A DNA stretch of 64,000 nt from positions 34,077,355-34,141,354 of the forward strand of contig JAQNBH010000004.1 of the NCBI GenBank assembly GCA_028752905.1, read 5' to 3'. The notes under the pieces are model-generated. The model was given only the letters and a program-made list of their open reading frames with translations, was not told where the DNA came from and made no database searches. Source of the DNA: Cladorhizidae sp. MBARI D1340-BT2 (Eukaryota > Porifera > Demospongiae > Poecilosclerida > Cladorhizidae). Numbering within the stretch: the stretch's first letter is position 1; every line of letters begins with the position of its first letter. This document shows, in pieces, positions 12,001-27,000 of this stretch. Made by a program: the position numbers and the translations under genes.

Positions 12001-15000
12001 TGGTGAGTATAGACAAGAAGGGAGCACACATGCGGACGGTACTCAGTGGACTAGCTCAGCCCTTCGGCATAGCCACCGACAAATACGGAGCCATTTTTGT
12101 CAGCCTCGCCAAGAAGTGCTGCATTCAGAAGTACAAGAACGCTAGGCTGATGGGATCCGTTGGTTGCAAGGAAATGACGCTCGGGCACTTCAACAGACCC
12201 GGCAGGCTGGCACTGAGCAGGACTGGAGAGCTCTTTGTGTGCGACACAAGGAACTCCAGGATCCAAGCGTTCGATGAGGACCTGGAATACCTGAGGTGGT
12301 ACAGTGTTAGTAAGCCCGCAGGGGTGGCGGTGGACGCACAGGGGGAGATCTTCGTGTCTGAGACGGGAAGCAACACCTTGACCAAGATCTGCGACGTCAC
12401 AAAGTTAGGAATATCGAGACTGAACAGAGAGCTGTCCGACCCTCAAGGGGTGCATGTCGACGATGACTACATCTACGTGGTGGAGAGAGGAAAGAAGCAA
12501 CTGAGCATTTTCACACATGAGGGGACCTTCGTCAAGGGGCTTGGCGTAGGCGTGCTGAGAGAACCAGGGGGCGTGGTGGGAGACGACGACGGCTACCTGT
12601 ATGTGTGTGACGAACAGCTTGAGGCTATATGCGTCTTCTAATGTGTTCATTAAGTGTGCTCCATCTACTCTATACTTTCATGGTCAAATTCTTCACTCGC
12701 AGTGCCATACAGATCAAATGTTTCATAACATTCACGTATTATGATACCGCGGGAGTCCAAGAATACCCTGGGGTGTCCTTAGTGAGGGCAACAACAATAC
12801 ATAATGCATCGTGGATCCTGCTCAAATGTATGCTAGCGCTATTCTAGGACTACAAAGACGCGGAGCTAATCTCTGGCAGACCAGGGAAGGGTTGGGGTAT
12901 TCTAGGGCTAGAACAGGGTTAAAGGCTAAGGAGGCCCAGGGTTAAGGCCCAGGTATTCTAGGGCTAGAAACAGGGTTAAAGGCTAAAGAGGCCCAGGTAC
13001 GCTAGGGTTAGAAACAGGGTTAAAGGCTAAGGAGGCCCAGGGTTAAGGCCCAGGTATTATAGGGCTAGGACTAGGAAAGGGACTACAGGATATTGTAGCA
13101 CTAGGAAAAAGTCTAGGGTGTTCTCAGCCTATCATGGCTAAGGCTAAGGTGCACGTATTGTAGGGCCAGAACCAGGACTAAGGCTTGGGTATTCTCAGCC
13201 GACCATGGCTAAGGCTAAGGTGCATGTATTGTAGGCTAGAACAAGGACTAAGGCTTGGGTATTCTCAGCCTACCATGGCTAAGCCTAAGGTGCACGTATT
13301 GTAGGGCCAGAACAAGGACTAAGGCTAGGGTATTCTCAGCCTACCATGGCTAAGGTGCACGTATTGTAGGCTAGAACCAGGACTAAGGCTAGGGTATCTC
13401 AGCCTACCATGGCTAAGCCTAAGGTGCACGTATTGTAGGGCCAGAACCAGGACTAAGGCTGGGGTATTCTCAGCCTACCATGGCTAAGGCTAAGGTGCAC
13501 GTATTGTAGGCTAGAACCAGGACTAAGGCTAGGGTGTTCTCGGGCTAGAAGGTTTGAGGTTCAATGTATTATTATGTCAAGTGCATAGGACATATACATG
13601 TACAATGAAACAAATTAGAGGGACAAAGTTAAACTGTTGCTTCACACTTAATTGGTAATCACAGCAGAGTTATGCCAAACATTGGGGCGATAACGGTATT
13701 GAGGGGGGGGGAGAGGAGAACTGGTTGTTCATGAAAAGGACCTACATAATATAATATACAGTATATTTCCATGGGTAAAGGGTCACCCGTACAGCAGGAC
13801 AAGATTACTATCCCGTGCCCCACGTGTATGAAGCTCGACCAAGTAATGAAGTTGCCCGTCAGTTTGGGCTGCATCAAACGAATATTGGATTTTTACACTC
13901 ATATAACTTCTTAGGACTTCTATCTTGCCACAAGAGGCGCATGGGAGGTCTTTATGGAATTTACATGTAGTAGCCATGATACTTCCTCAAAAGTCATTCA
14001 GCCATCAACTGTCTCAATCCAGCAATTGATGCCTTAAAAATGAGGTTGCTCTAATTATAGATGGTCATGTAGCCACATTTATATAAGTTCATGTACTGAT
14101 CTAATTATAGATGGTCGTGTAGCCACATAACTTCATGTACTGATCTAATTAAAGATGGTCGTGTAGCTACATAACTTCTTGTACTGCTCTAATATAGATG
14201 GTCGTGTAGTCACATTACTTCATGAACTGCTCTAATTATAGATGATTGTGTATCCACATAATTCATGTACTTCTCTAATTATAGATGGTCGTGAAGTTAC
14301 ATAACTTCATGAACGCTCTAATTACAGATGGTCGTGTAGCTACATTACTTCATGAACTGCTCTAATTATAGATGGTCATGAAGCTACATAACTTCTTGTA
14401 CTGCTCTAATATAGATGGTCGTGTAGTCACATTACTTCATGAACTGCTCTAATTATAGATGATTGTGTATCCACATAATTCATGTACTTCTCTAATTATA
14501 GATGGTCGTGCAGCTAAATAACTTCATGTACTGCTCTAATTATAGATGGTCATGTAGCTACATAACTTATGAACTGCTCTAATTATAGATGATTGTGCAT
14601 TCATGTACTGCTCTAATTATAGATGGTCGTGTAGCCACATAACTTCATGTACTGCTCTAATTATAGATGGTCGTGTAGCTACATAACTTCATGTACTGCT
14701 CTAATTATAGATGGTCGTGTAGCTACATAACTTCATGAACTGCTCTAATTATAGATGCATGTAGCCACATACTGTAACTTCATGTATATACTGCTCTAAT
14801 TAAAGATGGTCGTGTAGCCACATAACTTCATGTACTGTATCTGCAGGTGCTGACTCTGCAAACACTTGACCACCAACCTCAGTGAGAACTGGAATAGTAA
14901 CCATGGTTACGAAGCACCAGGAGATGAACACATTCTTGCAATCAAGTGCCACTTTACACCTGATCAGGATTTATCATTATGGCTATTATTATTACTGATA

Positions 15001-15031
15001 CTACTACACTACTGCTACTACTACTACAACA

Positions 15032-15077
<46 letters not shown>

Positions 15078-18000
15078 AGCTGGTAGTAAGTGTAGGAATC
15101 AGTCATCAAGAATATCGCCACTCAAAAATAACGAGCAGCCTCTTAATTAAGGGGCTGGACTAAAGGTAAAAAACAACCTCGAAAACAACTGATCATAATT
15201 TTTTAGTTTCTACCTCATCTACCATCTACCTCATAAACATAATTTGAGACCAAAAGAGAGCTCTTTACATGTGCTTTACTTAGTACCAAAAGAGTGCTCT
15301 ATCCATGTGCTTTATTTTAGTACCAAATCAGAGCTCTATCATGCTTTATTTTAGTACCAAAAGAGAGCTCTATCCATGTGCTCTATTTTAGTACCAAAAG
15401 AGAGCTCTATCCATGTGCTCTATTTTAGTACCAAATCAGAGCTCTATCATGTTTTATTTCAGTACCAAAAAAAAGCTCTATCCATGTGCTTTTTCTTAGT
15501 ATTTCTTAGTATCAAAAGCGAGATTTCACGTGCTTTATTTTAGTACCAAAAGAGAGCTCTATATATTTTAGTACCAAAAGAGAGCTCTATACATGTGCTT
15601 TATTTTAGTACCAAAACAGAGCTCTATCATGCTTTATTTTAGTACCAAAAGAGAGCTCTATCCATGTGCTTCATTTTAGTACCAAAAGAGAGCTCTATCC
15701 ATGTGCTTCATTTTAGTACCAAAAGAGAACTCTATCCATGTGCCTTATTTTAGTACCAAAAGATAGCTCTATCCATGTGCTTTATCTTAGTACCAAATCA
15801 GAGATCTATCATGAGTACCAAAAGAGAGCTCTATACATGTGCTTTATTTTAGTACCAAAACAGAGCTCTATCATGCTTTATTTTAGTACCAAAAGAGAGC
15901 TCTATCCATGTGCTTCATTTTAGTACCAAAAGAGAGCTCTATCCATGTGCTTCATTTTAGTACCAAAAGAGAGCTCTATCCATGTGCTTCATTTTAGTAC
16001 CAAAAGAGAACTCTATACACGTGCCTTATTTTAGTACCAAAAGATAGCTCTATCCATGTGCTAGGTACCAAAAGAGGGCTCTATACGCATGCTTTATTTT
16101 AGTACCAAAAGAGAGCTCTATCCATGTGCTTTAGTTTAGTACCAAAATAGAACTCTATACATGTGCTTTATTTTAGTACCAAAAGAGAGCTCTTTCCATG
16201 TGCTTTTATTTTAGTACCAAAAGAGAACTCTATACACATGCTTTATTTTAGTACCAAAAGAGAGCTCTATCCATGTGCTAGGTACACATTACATATTGGC
16301 TTCATCTATCCTTCCAGGTATCTGCAAGATATAAAGTGTGCTGAAAAAGATGTGCGCCCTTCTACTCCAACTCTTTTCATTAGCGTATAATTCCTAGTGT
16401 GGTTAGACGATGTCTTGTGCTATAAAATGAGCGATGGAAATCTTTTTTTTTAAATCCTATCTGTCAAGGTGGGTTCATGTGTAAAACTTGGTTGATCTTT
16501 GATCATCAATAACTTCACAGAGAAGGCAATGCAGGAAAATTGTATCTCTTATTTTGAAGAGTAAAGACAGAGCTTCAGAATGGTATAAAAAGCCCATAAC
16601 AAAAAAAAAGATTCGAGGTAAATTGCGCAAAGACCAAGCAATCATTCCTTTGGATCCAGCCATGTAAGCAGTTTGTTTTCTCTCCAATGGAATTTATTTT
16701 TCGCTGTTCAGGCCGATATCACTTGCTTCTTCCCTAGTTCTTGATCTTGACTTGTTCCAGTCACCATTCTTGTGCATGTGGTGTGTGTGTGTGCAAGTGT
16801 GTGAGAGAGGGAGTGTGTGTGTGTGTGCATGTTAAAGAGGGAGTGTGTGTGTGTGTGTGTGAGAGAGGGAGTGTGTGTGTGGATATGATTATGACTTGCA
16901 GCTGGCAGCATTCCCACGTGATGTGTTGTGTGTGTGAGGGAGAACAAAGAAACAGGCCAAATGCATACACCATCTTCACCTTCACAACACCTGCTGGTAG
17001 AGTGAAGAGCTATGTATCTTCATGCCTAGTCCTTTTGGGCAGGGAGAAGAAGCAACACAATTTTCAGCAAACTCAGCACTTACCTAGCTGCAGGTGATGG
17101 GATCAAGACACTCACCGTCATCACCTGTATCACTTAGGTAAGGGGTCTTCTCTCAAGCTGGCTTACCAAAAAATACACGACGCTTTTTAGGCCCGACCTT
17201 CCCACTACGTGGAATGGTGGAGGGCAGAACTGGTGGAGAAGAATCTGTCTAACCAAAGAATCGTTCATGGTAGCCATAGCTGGGTGGACCAGGTGCTCGG
17301 AAGTGAAAAAAATTTCCCCGGTGTCAGGTTTACGCAGCCCTCTGGTCGACCTTCCTCTGCTCATGCTAAGCACATTCTTGGGGGGCCTGTGCAGTTACCA
17401 TGACTACTTAGGGCACAGAAAGTGCATCATCATAGCAGGTGAATGAGACCTTAGCTATGGCCGTTTAACGAGAGCCACACACATCCAATTTGAGGTAGAC
17501 TTCTATATCGCCTTCCTCAAATAATTATATACATCTATGACACAGAAATTGTGTGTAAGAAGTCTTGAATGGAGCATCCAAATCTTCTGTAACTTGGAAG
17601 CCACTTTTACTGTATGTGTGAAACTATTATTTGGTGCCAAATAATAATAATAAATTAATCGACTTTAGTTCCCCCTTAACAAGCAATGGCCATGCTCACA
17701 TGTGATCGATTTCTTGACCATCTGTAGATATGGGCCGCAGAGTGTACATATGTACAATACACGTTTAGTTGGCTAGAGCAACAGTTGAACTATCACAGAA
17801 CTAAGCCTGGAGGGTGTCCATCTACAAATTTCTCTAGTTACCAACTAAGGAAGAAACACCGACCTTAGAACCTGAGGAGGTACGCCCCCATTCAATGGTG
17901 TTGAAATAGAAGCTAGAACCAACAGGAATGAAGACAGGCTTTAAACACTAACCTCCACTGGAATGAAGACAGGCTTAACCAACTAATCTCCACAGGAATG

Positions 18001-21000
18001 AAGACAGGCTTTAAACACTAACCTCCACTGGAATGAAGACAGGCTTAACCAACTAATCTCCACAGGAATGAAGACAGGCTTTAAACACTAACCTCCACTG
18101 GAATGAAGACAGGCTTAACCAACTAATCTCCACAGGAATGAAGACAGGCTTAACCACTAACCTCCACAGGAATGAAGACTGGCTTAAACACTAACCTCCA
18201 CAGGAATGAAGACAAGCTTAACCAACTAACCTCCACAGGAATGAGGTGCATGGGAGGTCTTTATGGAATTTACATGTAGTAGCCATGACACTTCCTCAAA
18301 AGTCATTCAGCCATCAACTGTCTCAATCCAGAAATTGATGCATTAAAAAAGAGGTTACTCTAATTATAGATGGTCATGTAGCCACAAAACTTTATGTATT
18401 GCTCTAATTATACGTAGATGGTCATGTAGCTACATAACTTCATGTACTGATCTAATTAAAGATGGTCGTGTAGCTACATAACTTCATGAACTGCTCTAAT
18501 TATAGATGGTCATTACTTCATGAACTGCTCTAATTATATAGATGGTCGTGTAGCTACATTACTTCATGAACTGCTCTAATTATAGATGGTCGTGCAGCTA
18601 CATAACTTCATGAACTGCTCTAATTATAGATGGTCGTGCAGCTACATAACTTCATGAACTGCTCTAATTATAGATGGTCGTGTAGCTACATTACTTCATG
18701 AACTGCTCTAATTATAGATGGTCGTGTAGCCACATAACTTCATGAACTGCTCTAATTATAGATGGTCGTGTAGCCACATAACTTCATGTACTGCTCTAAT
18801 TATAGATGGTCGTGTAGCCACATATCTTCATGTACTGCTCTAATTATAGATGGTCGTGTAGCCACATAACTTCATGTACTGCTCTAATTATAGATGGTCG
18901 TGTAGCCACATAACTTCATGTACTGCTCTAATTAAAGATGGCCGTGTAGCCACATAACTTCATGTACTGCTCTAATTATAGATGGTCATAGCCACATAAC
19001 TTCATGTACTGTATCTGCAGGTGCTGACTCTGCAAACACTTGACCACCAACCTCAGTGAGAACTGGAATAGTAACCATGGTTACGAAGCACCAGGAGATG
19101 AGTTCTATGAACACATTCTTGCAATCAAGTGCCACTTTACACCTGCTGATCAGGATTTATCATTATGGTTATTATTATTACTGCTGCTACTACTACTACT
19201 ATTACTACTAAGCTGATTGTAAGTGTAGGAATCAGTCATCAAGAATATCGCCACTCAAAAACAACGAGCAGCCTCTTAATTAAGGGGCGGGACTAAAGGT
19301 AAAAAACCAAAAATACAACCTTGAAAACAAAACAACTGATCATAATTTTTTTGTTTCTACCTCATTACCTCATAAACATAATTTTAGACAAAAAGAGAGC
19401 TCTTTACATGTGCTTTACTTAGTACCAAAAGAGTGCTCTATACACATGTTTTATTTTAGTACCAAAAAAAGTTCTATCCAAGTGCTTTATCTTAGAACGT
19501 GCTTTATTTTAGTACCAAAAGATAGCTCTATCAATGTGCCTTATTTTAGTACCAAAAGAGAGCTCTATACACCTGCTTTATTTTAGTACCAAAAGAGAGC
19601 TCTATCTATGTGCTTTATTTTAGTACCAAAAGAGAGCTTTATCTATGTGCTTTATTTTAGTACTAAAAGAGAGCTCTATCTACCGTATTTGCCGGAGTAT
19701 AAGTCGCACCGGAATATAAGTCGCACCGCCCAAAGTTGGCCATCATTTTGAAAATCTATAATAGTTGGAGTATAGGTCGCATGCGCAATGACAATAGGTA
19801 AAGTTTCGAATACCACTCCTTCCTTCCTTTAGGCAGCGTTGTCAAAACACTCTTCTTCTTTCTCCAGTTCCTGACCGATTTTTCACTGACTCTATACTCT
19901 CTTTCCGCTGCTCTGTTTCCGAACTTCTCTGCATACCCAACTACTTTGAGCTTAAAGCTAGCAGTGTAACTCATTCGCTTCCCAGACATTTTATCGACAC
20001 ACGTACCACTAGAGACCCCGCCCAGTTGTTTAAGGAAAAGCGGCATGTTCGGATTATAAGTCGCACCCCTCAATTGGAGAAGAAGATTTGGAGCTACTAC
20101 TGCGACTTATACTCCGGCAAATACGGTATGTGCTTTATTTTAGTACCAAAAGAGAGCTCTATAGACATGCTTTATTTTAGTACCAAAACAGAGCTCCTTT
20201 ATTTTAGTACCAAAAGAGAGCTCTATCATATGCTTTATTTTAGTACCAAAAAGAGCTATCCATGTGCCTTATTTTAGTACCAAAAGATAGCTGTATCCAT
20301 GTGCCTTATTTTAGTACCAAAATAGAGCTCTATACACGTGCTTTATTTTAGTACCAAAAGAGAGCTCTATCCATGTGCTTTATTTTAGTACCAAAACAGC
20401 TCTACCATGCTTTATTTTGCTTCATTTTAGTACCAAAAGAGAGCTCTATCCATGTGCTAGGTACACATTACATATTGGCTTCTGCTATCCTTCCAGGTAC
20501 CTGCAAGATATAAGTGTGCTGAAAAATATCTGCGCCCTTCTACTCCCACTCAGAATTTTTTCATTGGCTTATAATTCCTAGAGTGGTTAGACGATGTGTT
20601 GTGCATAAAATGAGCGATGGAAATCTTTTTTTTTTAATCCTATCTGTCAAGGTGGGTTCATGTGTAAAACTTGGTTGATCTTTGATCATCAATAACTTCA
20701 CAGAGAAGGCAATGCAGGAAAATTGTACCTCTTATTTTGAAGACAGAACTTCAGAATGGTATAAAAAGTCCATACCCCAAAAAAGATTTGATTGAGGTAA
20801 ATTGCGCAAAGACCAAGCAATCATTCCTTTTGATCCAGCCATGATCCAGCCATGTAAGCAGTTTGTTTTCTCTCCAATGGAATTTATTTTTCGCTGTTCA
20901 GGCCGATATCACTTGCTTCTTCCCTAGTTCTTGATCTTGACTTGCTCCAGGCACCATTCTTGTGCATGTGGTGGTGTGTGTGTGCATGTTAAAGAGGGAG

Positions 21001-24000
21001 TGTGTGTGTGTGTGAGAGAGAGAGGGAGTGTGTGTGTGGATATGATCATGACTTGCTCCTGGCAGCATTCCCACGTGATGTGTTGTGTGCGTGAGGGAGA
21101 ACAAAGAAACAGGCCAAATGCATACACCATCTTCACCTTCACAACACCTGTTGGTAGAGTGAAGAGCTATGTATCTTCATGCCTAGTCCTTTTGGGCAGG
21201 GAGAAGAAGCAACACAATTCTCAGCAAACTCAGCACTTACCTAGCTGCAGATGATGGGAGCGAGAGCTTCTTGCCACTTACCGTCACCACCTGTATCACT
21301 TAGGTAAGGGATCTTCTATCAAGTTGGCTTACCAAAAAATACACGACGCTTTTTAGGCCCGACCTTCCCACTACGTCGAATGGTGGAGGGCAGAACTGGT
21401 GGAGAAGAATCTGTCTAACCAAAGAATCGTTCATGGTAGCCATAGCCGGGTGGACCAGGTGCTCGGAAGTGAATTTCCCCCCCCAGTGTCAGATTTACGC
21501 AGCCCTCTGGTCGTCCTTCCTCTGCTCATGCTAAGCACATTCTTGGGGGGCCTGCGCAGTTACCATGACTACTTAGGGCACAGAAAGTGCATCATCATAG
21601 CAGGTGAATGAGACCTTAGCTATGGCCGTTTGACGAGAGCCACACACATCCAATTTGAGGTAGACTTCTATATCGCCTTCCTCAAATAATTATATACATC
21701 TATGACACAGAAATTGTGTGTAAGAAGTCTTGAATGGAGCATCCAAATCTTCTGTAACTTGGAAGCCACTTTTACTGTATGTGTGAAACTATTATTTGGT
21801 GCCAAATAATAATAATAAATTAATCGACTTTAGTTCCCCCTTAACAAGCAATGGCCATGCTCACATTTGATCGATTTCTTGACCATCTGTAGATATGGGC
21901 CGCAGAGTGTACATATGTACAATACACGTTTAGCTGGCTAGAGCAACAGTTGAACTATCGCAGAACTAAGCCTGGAGGGTGTCCATCTACAAATTTCTCT
22001 AGTTACCAACTAAGGAAGAAACACCGACCTTCGAACCTGAGGAGGTACGCCCCCATTCAATGGTGTTGAAATAGAAGCTAGAACCAACAGGAATGAAGAC
22101 AGGCTTTAAACACTAACCTCCACTGGAATGAAGACAGGCTTAACCAACTAATCTCCACAGGAATGAAGACAGGCTTTAAACACTAACCTCCACTGGAATG
22201 AAGACAGGCTTAACCAACTAATCTCCACAGGAATGAAGACAGGCTTAACCACTAACCTCCACAGGAATGAAGACTGGCTTAAACACTAACCTCCACAGGA
22301 ATGAAGACAAGCTTAACCAACTAACCTCCACAGGAATGAGGTGCATGGGAGGTCTTTATGGAATTTACATGTAGTAGCCATGACACTTCCTCAAAAGTCA
22401 TTCAGCCATCAACTGTCTCAATCCAGAAATTGATGCATTAAAAAAGAGGTTACTCTAATTATAGATGGTCATGTAGCCACAAAACTTTATGTATTGCTCT
22501 AATTATACGTAGATGGTCATGTAGCTACATAACTTCATGAACTGCTCTAATTATAGATGGTCATTACTTCATGAACTGCTCTAATTATAGATGGTCGTGC
22601 AGCTACATAACTTCATGAACTGCTCTAATTATAGTTGGTCGTGCAGCTACATAACTTCATGAACTGCTCTAATTATAGATGGTCATTACTTCATGAACTG
22701 CTCTAATTATAGATGGTCGTGTAGCTACATTACTTCATGAACTGCTCTAATTATAAATGGTCGTGTAGCTACATAACTTCATGTACTGTATCTGCAGGTG
22801 CTGACTCTGCAAACACTTGACCACCAACCTCAGTGAGAACTGGAATAGTAACCATGGTTACAAAGCACCAGGAGATGAACACATTCTTGCAATCAAGTGC
22901 CACTTTACACCTGCTGATCCAGGATTTATCATTATGGTTATTATTATTATTGCTGCTACTACTACTACTACTACTAAGCTGATTGTAAGTGTAGGAATCA
23001 GTTATCAAGAATATCGCCACTAAAAAACAACGAGCAGCCTCTTAATTAAAGGGCAGTAAAAAACCAAAAATACAACCTCGAAAACAACTGATCATATTTT
23101 TTTGGTTTCTACCTCATAAACATTTCTACCTCATAAACATAATTTGAGATCAAAAGAGAGCTCTTTACATGTGCTTTACTTAGTACCAAAAGAGTGCTCT
23201 ATCCATGTGCCTTATTTTAGTACCAAAAGAGAGCTCTATACACATGCTTTATTTTAATAACAAAAGAGAGCTCTATCATGCTTTATTTTAGTACCAAAAG
23301 AGAGCTCTATCATGCTTTATTTAAGAGAGCTCTATCCATGTGCTTTATTTTAGTACCAAAAGAGAATCCAAACATGTGCTTCATTTTAGTACCAAAAGAG
23401 AACTCTATACATGTGCTTTATTTTAGTACCAAAAGAGAGCTCTATACACATGCCTTATTTTAGTACCAAAAGATAGCTCTATCCATGTGCCTTATATTAG
23501 TACCAAAAGAGAGCTCTATACACATGCTTTATTTTAGTACCAAAACAGAGCTCTATCATGCTTTATTTTAGTACCAAAAGAGAGCTCTATCCATGTGCTT
23601 CATCTTAGTACCAAAAGAGAACTCTATACATGTGCTTTATTTTAGTACCAAAAGAGAGCTCTATCCATGTGCTAGGTACACATTACATATTGGCTTCATC
23701 TATCCTTCCAGGTACCTGCAAGATATAAGTGTGCTGAAAAAGATCTGCGCCCTTCTACTCACACTCAGAATTTTTCATTCACGTATAATTCCTAGTGTGG
23801 TTAGACGATGTCTTGTTGAGCGATGGAAATCTAAAAAAAAAAATCCTATCTGTCAAGGTGGGTTCATGTGTAAAACTTGGTTGATCTTTGATCATCAATA
23901 ACTTCACAGAGAAGGCAATGCAGGAAAATTGTATCTCTTATTTTGAAGAGTAAAGACAGAACTTCAGAATGGTATAAAAAGCCCATAACAAAAAAAAGAT

Positions 24001-27000
24001 TTGAGGTAAATTGCGCAAAGACCAAGCAATCATTCCTTTTGATCCAGCCATGTAAGCAGTTTGTTTTCTCTCCAATGGAATTTATTTTTCGCTGTTAAGG
24101 CTGATATCACTTGCTTCTTCCCTAGTTCTTGATCTTGACTTGCTCCAGGCACCATTCTTGTGCATGTGGTGTGTGTGTGTGCATGTTAGAGGGGAGTGTG
24201 TGTGTGTGTGTGAGAGAGAGAGGGAGTGTGTGTGTGGATATGATCATGACTTGCAGCTGGCAGCATTCCCACGTGATGTGTTGTGTGTGTGAGGGAGAAC
24301 AAAGAAACAGGCCAAATGCATACACCATCTTCACCTTCACAACACCTGCTGGTAGAGTGAAGAGTATGTATCTTCATGCCTAGTCCTTTTGGGAAAGAGG
24401 TATTATTCTGAGAAGAAGCAACACAATTCTCAGCAACCTCAGGGCGTGCCTTATTTTAGTACCAAAAGATAGCTCTATCCATGTGCTAGGTACCAAAAGA
24501 GGGCTCTATACGCATGCTTTATTTTAGTACCAAAAGAGAGCTCTATCCATGTGCTTTAGTTTAGTACCAAAATAGAACTCTATACATGTGCTTTATTTTA
24601 GTACCAAAAGAGAGCTCTTTCCATGTGCTTTTATTTTAGTACCAAAAGAGAACTCTATACACATGCTTTATTTTAGTACCAAAAGAGAGCTCTATCCATG
24701 TGCTAGGTACACATTACATATTGGCTTCATCTATCCTTCCAGGTATCTGCAAGATATAAAGTGTGCTGAAAAAGATGTGCGCCCTTCTACTCCAACTCTT
24801 TTCATTAGCGTATAATTCCTAGTGTGGTTAGACGATGTCTTGTGCTATAAAATGAGCGATGGAAATCTTTTTTTTTAAATCCTATCTGTCAAGGTGGGTT
24901 CATGTGTAAAACTTGGTTGATCTTTGATCATCAATAACTTCACAGAGAAGGCAATGCAGGAAAATTGTATCTCTTATTTTGAAGAGTAAAGACAGAGCTT
25001 CAGAATGGTATAAAAAGCCCATAACAAAAAAAAAGATTCGAGGTAAATTGCGCAAAGACCAAGCAATCATTCCTTTGGATCCAGCCATGTAAGCAGTTTG
25101 TTTTCTCTCCAATGGAATTTATTTTTCGCTGTTCAGGCCGATATCACTTGCTTCTTCCCTAGTTCTTGATCTTGACTTGTTCCAGTCACCATTCTTGTGC
25201 ATGTGGTGTGTGTGTGTGCAAGTGTGTGAGAGAGGGAGTGTGTGTGTGTGTGCATGTTAAAGAGGGAGTGTGTGTGTGTGTGTGTGAGAGAGGGAGTGTG
25301 TGTGTGGATATGATTATGACTTGCAGCTGGCAGCATTCCCACGTGATGTGTTGTGTGTGTGAGGGAGAACAAAGAAACAGGCCAAATGCATACACCATCT
25401 TCACCTTCACAACACCTGCTGGTAGAGTGAAGAGCTATGTATCTTCATGCCTAGTCCTTTTGGGCAGGGAGAAGAAGCAACACAATTTTCAGCAAACTCA
25501 GCACTTACCTAGCTGCAGGTGATGGGATCAAGACACTCACCGTCATCACCTGTATCACTTAGGTAAGGGGTCTTCTCTCAAGCTGGCTTACCAAAAAATA
25601 CACGACGCTTTTTAGGCCCGACCTTCCCACTACGTGGAATGGTGGAGGGCAGAACTGGTGGAGAAGAATCTGTCTAACCAAAGAATCGTTCATGGTAGCC
25701 ATAGCTGGGTGGACCAGGTGCTCGGAAGTGAAAAAAATTTCCCCGGTGTCAGGTTTACGCAGCCCTCTGGTCGACCTTCCTCTGCTCATGCTAAGCACAT
25801 TCTTGGGGGGCCTGTGCAGTTACCATGACTACTTAGGGCACAGAAAGTGCATCATCATAGCAGGTGAATGAGACCTTAGCTATGGCCGTTTAACGAGAGC
25901 CACACACATCCAATTTGAGGTAGACTTCTATATCGCCTTCCTCAAATAATTATATACATCTATGACACAGAAATTGTGTGTAAGAAGTCTTGAATGGAGC
26001 ATCCAAATCTTCTGTAACTTGGAAGCCACTTTTACTGTATGTGTGAAACTATTATTTGGTGCCAAATAATAATAATAAATTAATCGACTTTAGTTCCCCC
26101 TTAACAAGCAATGGCCATGCTCACATGTGATCGATTTCTTGACCATCTGTAGATATGGGCCGCAGAGTGTACATATGTACAATACACGTTTAGTTGGCTA
26201 GAGCAACAGTTGAACTATCACAGAACTAAGCCTGGAGGGTGTCCATCTACAAATTTCTCTAGTTACCAACTAAGGAAGAAACACCGACCTTAGAACCTGA
26301 GGAGGTACGCCCCCATTCAATGGTGTTGAAATAGAAGCTAGAACCAACAGGAATGAAGACAGGCTTTAAACACTAACCTCCACTGGAATGAAGACAGGCT
26401 TAACCAACTAATCTCCACAGGAATGAAGACAGGCTTTAAACACTAACCTCCACTGGAATGAAGACAGGCTTAACCAACTAATCTCCACAGGAATGAAGAC
26501 AGGCTTTAAACACTAACCTCCACTGGAATGAAGACAGGCTTAACCAACTAATCTCCACAGGAATGAAGACAGGCTTAACCACTAACCTCCACAGGAATGA
26601 AGACTGGCTTAAACACTAACCTCCACAGGAATGAAGACAAGCTTAACCAACTAACCTCCACAGGAATGAGGTGCATGGGAGGTCTTTATGGAATTTACAT
26701 GTAGTAGCCATGACACTTCCTCAAAAGTCATTCAGCCATCAACTGTCTCAATCCAGAAATTGATGCATTAAAAAAGAGGTTACTCTAATTATAGATGGTC
26801 ATGTAGCCACAAAACTTTATGTATTGCTCTAATTATACGTAGATGGTCATGTAGCTACATAACTTCATGTACTGATCTAATTAAAGATGGTCGTGTAGCT
26901 ACATAACTTCATGAACTGCTCTAATTATAGATGGTCATTACTTCATGAACTGCTCTAATTATATAGATGGTCGTGTAGCTACATTACTTCATGAACTGCT

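Larger units (their letters stand above)
16021..24445 (+). repeat. 8,425-bp tandem duplication, copy 1
   Basis: Begins GTGCCTTATTTTAG inside the 37-bp array and ends ...CAACCTCAGGGC. Contains two whole composite units and part of a third, plus one pogo-type element. Every landmark I compared recurs exactly 8,425 bp to the right, so no insertion or deletion separates the copies. Confidence 0.93.
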
